From Mycobacterium marinum (GTDB lineage: Bacteria > Actinomycetota > Actinomycetes > Mycobacteriales > Mycobacteriaceae), in the NCBI RefSeq assembly GCF_003391395.1, contig NZ_CP024190.1:434001-498000 (forward strand): a DNA stretch of 64,000 nucleotides. Reading direction: 5' to 3'. Position numbers and translations under genes: made by a program. Below the pieces are notes generated by a model. The model was not told the DNA's origin. It did no database searches and saw only the letters and a list, made by a program, of their open reading frames with translations. This document shows positions 34,949 to 42,669 of this stretch, piece by piece (positions within the stretch are counted from its first letter, which is position 1; every line of letters begins with the position of its first letter).

Positions 34949-35634
34949 GAAACGCATGGCGGCTTGCCGCATTCGACATCTTGGCCCCGCTGGTCGCGAT
35001 CGCGGCGCTGGTCATGATCGGTTTCATCCTGGGCTGGCCGTGGTGGTGGATATCGGCGTGCTCGGTCCTGGTCCTGTTGGTCCTGGAAGGGGTGGCCGTC
35101 AATTTTTGGCTGTTCCGCCGCGATGCGGTCACCGTAGGCACCGACGACGAGGCGCCCGGGCTGCGCCTGGCGGTGGTCTTTTTGTGCACTGCTGCGTTGG
35201 TGGCCGCGGTGCTGACCGGATACACCCACTGGACGTCCCCCGACCGCGACTTCAACCGGGACTCGCGAAGGGTGGTCGCGATCGCCACCGGAATGGCCGA
35301 GGCGGTGGCCTCCTTCTCGCCGGGTGCGCCCAACGCGTCAGCCGACCGGGCCGCCGCGATGATGGTGCCCGAGCGGGTCGCGGAGTTCAAAGCGCAGTAC
35401 GCCAAATCCAGCGCCGATCTGGTGCAACACAAGATCACCGCCCAGGCCGACACGCTGTCGGCCGGGGTTGAGGCGCTGGGGCCGTCGGCGGCCAGTGTCG
35501 CGGTGATTCTGCGGGTGACCCAGAACTCGCCCGGTCAACCGCCCAGTCAGGCCGCGCCCGCATTGCGGGTGAGTTTGACCAAGCGCGGCAACGATTGGCT
35601 GGTGCTCGACGTGGTGCCGATCAACTCCCGCTAG
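34945..35634 (+). CDS. omamB: Orphan Mce-associated membrane protein OmamB (Rv0200 type)
   Basis: A 229-residue membrane protein, the length of M. tuberculosis Rv0200. Two N-terminal helices (about residues 9-32 and 34-53) and a third (about 75-93) precede a periplasmic Mas-like domain (RVAEFKAQYAKSSADLVQHK). It is translationally coupled to omamA and is expected to work with it in supporting Mce import complexes. The 3' end overlaps the convergent HTH gene by 14 bases. Confidence 0.9.
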   Translation: MRNAWRLAAFDILAPLVAIAALVMIGFILGWPWWWISACSVLVLLVLEGVAVNFWLFRRDAVTVGTDDEAPGLRLAVVFLCTAALVAAVLTGYTHWTSPDRDFNRDSRRVVAIATGMAEAVASFSPGAPNASADRAAAMMVPERVAEFKAQYAKSSADLVQHKITAQADTLSAGVEALGPSAASVAVILRVTQNSPGQPPSQAAPALRVSLTKRGNDWLVLDVVPINSR

Positions 35635-36160
35635 CCGCGTCCTGGTGGGAGTCGGCCGCGCGGGTGTTCTTGACCCGCACGAACCGGTCGGACAGGCGAC
35701 GCATCCGGATCATCAGCGAAGCCGACGGGCTCACGCTGCCGTCCAGGTAGGCGGCCAGGTCCTCGGGCGAAACGCCGATGCGGGACGCGAATTCCTGTTG
35801 GCCCAGACCCGATCGATCCATCAGCAGCTTGACGTGACGGGCGACCTCGGCGCGCTCATTGGCTTCCAGATGGGCTCGGGCCCGGTCCAGCACCTCCCAC
35901 AGCGCTTTGGAGATGCCAATCGGCCGGGCTCCGCCGAGGACCTCTTCCACCTGGCGCGCGGTGCGACCGTAGGGGTCGCGCTTGAGCGCGGCGGCGATGC
36001 GCTTCCAGGTGGCGATATCGCCGCTCTGTAGCGCGGAACGGATGGCTGCCGTCGGCCAAAATTCCACCGGCTGGTCAACGAAGTGCTCGCGGTTGTCACC
36101 ATCGGGGCGGTGCGGCGGCTGTACTTGCGCAGGTTTCCGCTGGTCGGTTGCCAACGTCAC
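35621..36160 (-). CDS. Small HTH-type protein (Rv0201c type)
   Basis: A 179-residue soluble protein. The C-terminal third carries a helix-turn-helix of XRE character (LGQQEFASRIGVSPEDLAAYLDGSVSPSASLMIRMRRLSDR). The N-terminal part is helical and charged. It starts at GTG 36160, overlapping the mmpL11 stop (GTGA) and preceded by GGAGGAGGCGAG, so it is translated with mmpL11. M. tuberculosis Rv0201c is 166 residues. DNA binding is plausible but the targets are unknown. Confidence 0.85.
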   Translation of the reverse strand: MTLATDQRKPAQVQPPHRPDGDNREHFVDQPVEFWPTAAIRSALQSGDIATWKRIAAALKRDPYGRTARQVEEVLGGARPIGISKALWEVLDRARAHLEANERAEVARHVKLLMDRSGLGQQEFASRIGVSPEDLAAYLDGSVSPSASLMIRMRRLSDRFVRVKNTRAADSHQDAASGS

Positions 36161-39100
36161 CTCGCCTCCTCCAACATGGCTACTGCCACCGCCAGACAGC
36201 GTTGCCGGACTTCCTCCCAGTCTGCCTTGTCGTCGGGCTGGGGCCACTCAACGTCGACATCAGACGGATGCGGATCCGCAAGACGCCGAACCAGCTGGGT
36301 GGCGATCCATTGCCGCCTTGGCGGTTGACAACAGTAGTACCTGTCCATCCCCGCCAGTACGACGGCCGCGGTCTCGGGTTCCATCGCTTCGACCATGTCT
36401 GCAAGTTCGGCGTAATCCCGGCTGCTGTTACGGCTCATGATCAGGTAGCCCTTGAGACGCAACGTTTCGGCCCCGGTCGGGATCAGCAGCCGGTCCCCGG
36501 TGGGCAATTGGACGTTGGTGGTTTCCACCGGGCTGCGCCGCCGGTAGCTGGGCTCTCGCCCGCCGCCCGGGCCGGCCCGCCGCTCGGAGGCGTTGGTTTC
36601 CAGCGCGTCCAGTGCGATCGAGAGCCGCCCGCGCCACACGGTGACCGGATGGACGGGGCGCTCCGCCCACGACATCGCGCGCGCGATGCCGCTGCGGTAG
36701 GCCAGGCCCACGGCCTTTCGCGCGGCCGACTGCCCGTTGGAACCGTTCTTGGCCTCAGCGGCACCGCCCGGCCCCGCGGTGTCGGTGCCGCCGGCCAGGT
36801 TGAGGCCGTCCTTGACGAGCTCGGGAATCCGCTCCGGCCCCTTGCCGACCCGCTCACAGCCGGTGAATGCGAGGGGGTCCGCCACGCAGATGGTGTCGGG
36901 TGCCAGCTGCTTGAGCTTGGCCGCCGACTTGAGCACCATGCGCAAGTCGGCGCCGGGCGGAATCGTCGCGGCGATGTCCTCGGGAATGACCACGACGTCA
37001 GCGAGGTCGACCTCGGGCAACGGCCGGTCAAAGTCCACCGACGGCAGGATCCGGCCCAGCCATCTGGGCAACCACCAGTTCCACTGCGAGAACATCGCCA
37101 TCAGGGCCGGCACCATGATCAGCCGCACGATCGTGGCGTCCACCGCGATCGCGACGGCGCAGGCGACGCCGATCTCGGCCACCAGCGGCATGCCGGCGAA
37201 GGCGAATCCGCAGAACACCGCGATCATGATCAGCGCCGCACTGGTGATGGTGCGTGCGCTGGTGCTCACGCCGTAGGCCACCGCATCGCGGGTCCGGCCG
37301 GTGTGCAGGAAGCGTTCCCGGATTCGGGTGAGCAGGAAGATCTCGTAGTCCATGGACAGCCCGAAGGTCATCGCCAGGACCAGCGGCGGCACCGTGGAGT
37401 CGATGGAGGTCAGCTGGGGGAAGCCGAGCCGTTCCCCCCAGCCCCATTGGAACACCATGACCAGGCTGCCGTAGGCCGCCGCCACCGACAGCAAGGTCAT
37501 CAGCACGCCCTTGAGCGCCAGCAGCACCGAATGGATCGAGATCAACAGCATCACGAAGGCGATCAGCGCGACGAAGGCCAGCACCAGCGGCTCGGTCGCC
37601 GACACCCGGTCATCGAAATCCTTGATCAGCGCGGTCGATCCGCCGACGTCGACTTGGGCGCCGCCGGCAACCTGCGGTAGCTCGCTGCGCATCCAGTCGA
37701 CGGTGTGACGGGCACCCATGTCCTCGGGATCCACCGACAGCACCGCGCTCAGCAGCGCGCTGTCGTTGTCCTCGGCGAATTTCGGCGGTGCCACCGTGGT
37801 GACGTTGGGACCTTGGGCCATCCGCTGGCGGACCGCGCCGACCGTCTGGCTGTGTGCGGGCGTGGAGGCGCCGCCGTCGGGGAACTTGATCAGCACTTGG
37901 ACCGGACCCAGCGCGCCCGGCCCCAGGGCCTGGGCCGCCGCGGACACCCCGGCACGGATCTCGTGCGAGGAATCGAACTGGCGTAACAGGCTGTTACCCA
38001 GCACCATCGACGCCGCCGGTGCCGCCATCAGCAGCAGCACGACCGAAGCCGACAACGCGGTGATCCAGGGCCGGTGCATCACCCAGCCCACCCAGCGGGT
38101 CCAGAACCGGGACTGGGTGCTTTCCGGCCGGCGCGACCAATGCAGCAGGGCCGACCTCTTGGCGGCGGCCCGGGCAAAGGTGGCCAGCACCGCGGGCGTC
38201 AGGGTGGCCGATGTCAGCATGGCGACGGCCACCGCGAGGATCGCCCCGGTGGCCATGGATCGCAGCGCCGGGGTGTTGATCAGGTAGATACCGCTGAGCG
38301 AGGCGACGACGGTCATGCCGGACAGCACCACCGCCAGCCCGGACGTGGCCATGGCGGCGTCCACCGCCTCCTGGGGCTGACGGCCGGAGCGCAACTCCTC
38401 GCGGAAACGCATCAAGATGAACAGCGAGTAGTCGACGGCCAGCGCGATGCCGAACATCGACACCGTCGACGTCACGAACACCGACATCGTGGTGTGCATC
38501 GACAGCAGGTAGACCAGGCCCATCGTGACCACGACGGTGCAGATCCCCAGCGCCAGCGGGATGGCCGCGGCGGTCAGCGAGCCGAACACCGCCAACAAGA
38601 CGATCAGGATGATGGGCAGGTTCCAGCGCTCCGCGGCGGCGATGTCGTGCTTGGTGTTCGCCGCCGCAGCGGCGCTGAGCGCACCCTGGCCGATGACGTA
38701 GAGCCGTACCCGGCCATCCGCCGTCTGTCCCGGTTTGTCGCCTTCCACGCCGACTCGCGCGCGCAGCTTCTTGGCGAGGTCGCTGGTGCCCGCGTTGCGG
38801 GCGTCCAGGCGCAGCGACACCACGTAGGGCCGATCGGGTTGCGGGGGCCGCTGGGTGGGGTCGGGCACCTCCGAGACCCCGGGGAATTCGCCGGCAATTC
38901 GTCTCAGTTGCGCGACCGCGTCGGTGATGTCCTGGTAGCTGGCATCCGGGCGCGGGGTCGCCACCAGGGCCAGCGAGGATGCCCCCTGGTCGGGGTATTG
39001 CGCCTCGAGCACATCGTGTACCTGAAGTGACTGGGACCCGGCGACCTCGAAGCCGCCACCGGTGAGATTCCCTGACTGAGTCAGCGCCAGATAGATTGCC

Positions 39101-39174
39101 GGGACCAGAGCCAGCATCCATCCGGTGAACACCAACCAGCGGAATCTGCGCAGGTTGCGGCTCAGGCGCATCAT
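36157..39174 (-). CDS. mmpL11: RND-family lipid transporter MmpL11
   Basis: A 1005-residue RND transporter. The first helix (about 12-32) and two five-helix blocks (about 180-360 and 540-720) flank porter domains. The proton-relay Asp-Tyr pairs are visible in FGIALAVDYSLFILMRF and TFGLSMDYEIFLLTRI. By family knowledge MmpL11 exports monomeromycolyl diacylglycerol and mycolate wax esters and is linked to heme uptake with Rv0203. The start MMRLSRNLRR at ATG 39174 matches M. tuberculosis; the open frame extends 114 codons further without support. The cytoplasmic tail is about 40 residues longer than I recall for M. tuberculosis, through a Gly/Ala-rich insert after TGCERVGKGPERI. Confidence 0.95.
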   Translation of the reverse strand: MMRLSRNLRRFRWLVFTGWMLALVPAIYLALTQSGNLTGGGFEVAGSQSLQVHDVLEAQYPDQGASSLALVATPRPDASYQDITDAVAQLRRIAGEFPGVSEVPDPTQRPPQPDRPYVVSLRLDARNAGTSDLAKKLRARVGVEGDKPGQTADGRVRLYVIGQGALSAAAAANTKHDIAAAERWNLPIILIVLLAVFGSLTAAAIPLALGICTVVVTMGLVYLLSMHTTMSVFVTSTVSMFGIALAVDYSLFILMRFREELRSGRQPQEAVDAAMATSGLAVVLSGMTVVASLSGIYLINTPALRSMATGAILAVAVAMLTSATLTPAVLATFARAAAKRSALLHWSRRPESTQSRFWTRWVGWVMHRPWITALSASVVLLLMAAPAASMVLGNSLLRQFDSSHEIRAGVSAAAQALGPGALGPVQVLIKFPDGGASTPAHSQTVGAVRQRMAQGPNVTTVAPPKFAEDNDSALLSAVLSVDPEDMGARHTVDWMRSELPQVAGGAQVDVGGSTALIKDFDDRVSATEPLVLAFVALIAFVMLLISIHSVLLALKGVLMTLLSVAAAYGSLVMVFQWGWGERLGFPQLTSIDSTVPPLVLAMTFGLSMDYEIFLLTRIRERFLHTGRTRDAVAYGVSTSARTITSAALIMIAVFCGFAFAGMPLVAEIGVACAVAIAVDATIVRLIMVPALMAMFSQWNWWLPRWLGRILPSVDFDRPLPEVDLADVVVIPEDIAATIPPGADLRMVLKSAAKLKQLAPDTICVADPLAFTGCERVGKGPERIPELVKDGLNLAGGTDTAGPGGAAEAKNGSNGQSAARKAVGLAYRSGIARAMSWAERPVHPVTVWRGRLSIALDALETNASERRAGPGGGREPSYRRRSPVETTNVQLPTGDRLLIPTGAETLRLKGYLIMSRNSSRDYAELADMVEAMEPETAAVVLAGMDRYYCCQPPRRQWIATQLVRRLADPHPSDVDVEWPQPDDKADWEEVRQRCLAVAVAMLEEAR

Positions 39175-39528
39175 GAACTGCTGGATGTCGGACTCCCCGT
39201 AATTCTCACGCGACGCGTTGCTCGCGAGCCTACCGCAGACAAATGAGGAGTAGGTCCGTTTATTGGTTGCTGAGCTGCAACGATGCCGACACTGCCAGGA
39301 CGCTCGGAAGACACTGTGAAGTTCACCGGGTGGCCGCAGGGCCGCGGCGCGAGTTGGCGGTGCCCGCGCCGGAGATGGCAGTATGGCTGATGTCCACGCG
39401 GGGGACTTGGGTCGATCCGAGTACCAACCCGGGACAGTCCAGACAGATCGCGACGGAATGCGTCGCTGATCGCCGCCACTGGCGTGGCAAGGGAATTCGT
39501 ACGTTATGCAATCCATGAGGAGTTATCC
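39175..39528. other. Divergent intergenic region, mmpL11 / Rv0203-type gene
   Basis: These 354 bases separate two divergent genes and should hold both promoters. No plausible coding frame was found. The mmpL11-proximal third is AT-richer for this genome (TCCGTTTATTGGTTGC). The other end carries TACGTTATGCAATCC about 20-30 bases before the start of the heme-binding protein, a possible -10 region, followed by the ribosome site GAGGAG. No operator symmetry was clear. Confidence 0.5.
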
Positions 39529-40038
39529 ATGAAGTCAGGCAATGCGACAAAGCGCCGCGGGCTGTTCGCCGCATTGGTCGCCGTCGGGCTGCCGGGCCTC
39601 GCGCTCGTGACGGTGGCAGAGCCGACGGCCACCGGTGCTACCGATCCATGTGCCGCCAGTGAAGTGGCCAGAACGATCGGTTCGGTCGCCAAGCAGACGG
39701 GCGATTACCTGGACTCGCATCCGGAGACCAATCAGGCGATGACCGCGGCCTTCCAGGGCTCCGCGGGCCCGCAATCGTTCGGATCGCTGAAGAGCTATCT
39801 GGAGAAGAATCCCAAAGTCGCCAGCGACCTGCAGTCGCTGTCGCAGCCGCTGACCAATCTCTCAACGCAGTGCCGGCTGCCGATCACGCTGTCGCAGGCG
39901 GTGGGGCTGGCGCAGGCGGCCCAAGATGGCGGTGCTTTGTCGGGACTACCGGCCGTTGGGCTGCCGCTGACGCCGGGGAATCTGCCCGTGGCGGCGGGCC
40001 CGCTGCCCGGGCCGGCGCCGGCGAACCGCGCCGGCTGA
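39529..40038 (+). CDS. Secreted heme-binding protein (Rv0203 type)
   Basis: A 169-residue exported protein with a signal peptide (about residues 1-37, ending TATGATDP) and a small all-helical domain (Cys41 and Cys128 probably form a disulfide). M. tuberculosis Rv0203 binds heme and passes it to MmpL3/MmpL11; its reported ligands are a Tyr, a His four residues later and a second His. Here the first pair is kept (Tyr60, His64 in DYLDSHPETN), but the position of the second His is Tyr90 (LKSYLEKNP). The protein also has an extra Pro-rich C-terminal tail of about 30 residues. ATG 39529 has GAGGAG upstream. Confidence 0.9.
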   Translation: MKSGNATKRRGLFAALVAVGLPGLALVTVAEPTATGATDPCAASEVARTIGSVAKQTGDYLDSHPETNQAMTAAFQGSAGPQSFGSLKSYLEKNPKVASDLQSLSQPLTNLSTQCRLPITLSQAVGLAQAAQDGGALSGLPAVGLPLTPGNLPVAAGPLPGPAPANRAG

Positions 40039-40039
40039 G

Positions 40040-41257
40040 CTAGCCGACGCGTCCGGGGTTGCCCTCGCACCCGCGGTCGGGGGGCGGTAGCGGACCTTGC
40101 AGGGCCGTTTCGGCCGGGTCCTCGTACAGTTCGCCCGGGATGGGGATGACGATCGCCAGATTTGGGTCGGTTGGCGGGTCGTCAGCGTCGGAATCGGCGG
40201 CCTTCTCGGTGCGGAACATGAAGAAGAACACCACCCAGCCGATCGCGGCGATGAACAACCAGCTGATCAGCCGATAGATCAGCATCGCGGAGATGGCGTT
40301 GGGCAGGGCCATGCCGCTGGATACCAAACCAGGCACCAGCACGGCCTCGACCACCAACAGTCCACCCGGCATCAACGGGATGGTGCCCACCGCGCGGGCC
40401 GCCGCATAGGCAACGGTCAACCCGGCGACCGACGCGTGGTCGCCCGCGGCGTATGCGGCGAAGCCCAGACACGCGACGTCGGCGATCCAGTTGAAAAGCG
40501 ACCAGCTAAATGCCACTCCCAAATCGCGCCGGCTCAGGCTCACCGACTCGAGTTGCATAAGAATCTGACGCCACTTCTCCATGCCGGTCGCGGCCGGCCG
40601 GCCGCGGATCGAGTTGACCCACGCCAGCACCCGGCGGCCGATTCCCTCGAGCAACTCCGGACGTGAGGCCACCGCCTGGGCAAGCAGCAGCAACGCGATG
40701 AACCCGCCCAGGGTGAACAGCAGTGAGAACGGGTTGTTCTTGGCGCCCAGGAAAAAGGCACCACCCAGGCCGAGCAGTGCCAGGCCCACCGCCTGCAGCA
40801 CTCCCGACATCACCAGCTGCCACGACGCCACCACCGTAGAGGCGCCCCAAATGCGTTGCTGGCGCAGCAGGAACGTGGCCGACAACACCGGACCGCCGGG
40901 GAGGGTGGTGCTCAGCGAGTTGGCGGCGTAGAACGCGGCTTCGGACCGAAGTTGGCGGACGTGCACACCCGCGGACTTCAGCAGGGTGCGCTGGATTTGC
41001 GCGAAACTGTGCATCGACGCCGCCGCGGCCACCATCGCCGCGAGCAGCCACCACCACTTGGCCTGATACATGCTCATCCAGGCTTTGGCCAGCTGGTCCC
41101 AGCCCAGCGCCACCTCGACGGCAAGCACGATCGCGACGATGCCGAGCACAGCCCACCGCAGCCACCAGTACTTGCCACGGGGTGCCTCCGTCCCGCGAGC
41201 GCGGGGCAGCGCCCCCACACGCTGGCGGAGTTTGCGGACGGGGGCGTCAAACGACAT
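40040..41257 (-). CDS. Lysylphosphatidylglycerol synthase-like membrane protein (Rv0204c type)
   Basis: A 405-residue membrane protein with about eight helices of the LPG-synthase TM / AglD / UPF0104 superfamily (first helix about 35-55; FWSLFNWIADVACLGFAAY and IGWVVFFFMF near the end), but without the C-terminal aminoacyl-transferase domain of true LPG synthases. The short soluble tail is acidic and Pro-rich. I start at ATG 41257 (MSFDAPVRKLRQR); an upstream in-frame start at 41299 would add 14 residues. M. tuberculosis Rv0204c has 412. A flippase or lipid-handling role is suggested by the superfamily only. Confidence 0.85.
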   Translation of the reverse strand: MSFDAPVRKLRQRVGALPRARGTEAPRGKYWWLRWAVLGIVAIVLAVEVALGWDQLAKAWMSMYQAKWWWLLAAMVAAAASMHSFAQIQRTLLKSAGVHVRQLRSEAAFYAANSLSTTLPGGPVLSATFLLRQQRIWGASTVVASWQLVMSGVLQAVGLALLGLGGAFFLGAKNNPFSLLFTLGGFIALLLLAQAVASRPELLEGIGRRVLAWVNSIRGRPAATGMEKWRQILMQLESVSLSRRDLGVAFSWSLFNWIADVACLGFAAYAAGDHASVAGLTVAYAAARAVGTIPLMPGGLLVVEAVLVPGLVSSGMALPNAISAMLIYRLISWLFIAAIGWVVFFFMFRTEKAADSDADDPPTDPNLAIVIPIPGELYEDPAETALQGPLPPPDRGCEGNPGRVG

Positions 41258-41439
41258 CGAATAAGGGTAACCGCGCAGGTGATGCCACGATCGCCGCACG
41301 TCACTGACCGTGTCTGCCTCGTTCTGGGGTCGTGACCGGATCGTGGTGGCGGTGGCAGCCCGAAGCGCCGCGGGCGCCCGCGATCAGCTCGGGGGAATTT
41401 GCGGGAGAGCCGGGTCCGGCGCCCGGTTAGGCTTGCCGG

Positions 41440-42609
41440 ATGTCGGCGAGCCTCGACGATGCCTCGGTAGCCCCGCTGGTCCGCAAGACGGCGGCCTGGT
41501 CGTGGCGCTTACTTGTCATCCTGGCCGCTCTGGTGGCCCTCTTGCTGGTGATCAAGAAGCTCGAAATCATTGTCGTGCCGGTGCTGCTGGCGCTGATGCT
41601 CAGCGCATTGCTGGTGCCGGTGGTGGACTGGCTGGACGCCCGGGGGCTGCCACGTGGTGCGGCGGTGTCGCTGGTCTTGCTGGGCGGGTTTTCCATCCTC
41701 GGCGGCATCCTGACGTTCGTCATCAGCCAGTTCATCGTTGGTCTGCCCGATCTGGCCTACCAGGTGGAGCACAGCATCGACTCCAGCCGCAAATGGCTGA
41801 TCGAGGGGCCGCCGCACCTGCGCCGTGAACAGATAGACAACGCGGGCAACGCCGCGATCGAAGCGCTGCACAACAACCAGGCGAAGTTGACCAGCGGCGC
41901 GATCTCCACCGCGGCCACCATCACCGAACTGCTGACCGCCGCGGTGCTGGTGTTGTTCACGCTGATTTTTTTCCTCTACGGCGGCCGCAACATCTGGCAG
42001 TACGTCGCCAAGATCATCCCGGCCCATGTCCGTGACCGCGCGATGGCAGCCGGACGCGCGGGCTATGGGTCACTGATCGGGTATGTGCGGGCCACCTTCC
42101 TGGTGGCCCTGACCGACGCGGCCGGCGTGGGGACAGGGGTGGCGGTGATGGGTGTTCCGCTCGCCCTGCCGCTGGCCTCCATCGTGTTCCTGGGCGCGTT
42201 CATCCCGCTGATCGGTGCGTTGATCTCCGGCTTGCTGGCGGTGGTGGTTGCCTTGCTGGCCAAGGGGCTGGTGTATGCCCTGCTCACACTGGCCTTGCTG
42301 ATTACCGTCAATCAACTCGAGGCGCATTTGCTTCAGCCCCTGGTCATGGGCCGCGCGGTCTCGATTCACCCGCTGGGTGTGGTGCTGGCCATTTCCACCG
42401 GCGGCGTGCTGGCCGGGATCGTCGGTGCTTTGCTGGCGGTCCCCACCGTCGCATTCCTCAACAATGCGATGCGGGTGTTGTTGGCCGAGGATCCGATCGC
42501 GGAAGCGCAGCAGCAGGACCAGGATCCGCTGGCCCTCATCGCGGCGCAACCCGACGAGCCCGACGAGGGTACTGAGGCCGAAGCCGGCGCTGACCAAACT
42601 CGCCCTTAG
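41440..42609 (+). CDS. AI-2E transporter family protein (Rv0205 type)
   Basis: A 389-residue membrane protein of the AI-2E/TqsA (PF01594) family. Helix pairs lie at about residues 22-60 and 75-100, an amphipathic extracellular region at about 105-165, and helices at about 165-185 and 210-345, with the family signature in FLGAFIPLIGALISG and ITVNQLEAHLLQPLVMG. The C-terminal tail is acidic. The family name comes from autoinducer-2 export in E. coli; several members are instead Na+/H+ antiporters, so the substrate here is open. It is divergent from the Rv0204c-type gene across 182 bases in which I see no further gene. Confidence 0.9.
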   Translation: MSASLDDASVAPLVRKTAAWSWRLLVILAALVALLLVIKKLEIIVVPVLLALMLSALLVPVVDWLDARGLPRGAAVSLVLLGGFSILGGILTFVISQFIVGLPDLAYQVEHSIDSSRKWLIEGPPHLRREQIDNAGNAAIEALHNNQAKLTSGAISTAATITELLTAAVLVLFTLIFFLYGGRNIWQYVAKIIPAHVRDRAMAAGRAGYGSLIGYVRATFLVALTDAAGVGTGVAVMGVPLALPLASIVFLGAFIPLIGALISGLLAVVVALLAKGLVYALLTLALLITVNQLEAHLLQPLVMGRAVSIHPLGVVLAISTGGVLAGIVGALLAVPTVAFLNNAMRVLLAEDPIAEAQQQDQDPLALIAAQPDEPDEGTEAEAGADQTRP

Positions 42610-42669
42610 GCGGTCGCGTAGAACCGCTGGCCGTACCCGCAGCGCCCGGTTGCGGGCGCCGGGGCGTTG

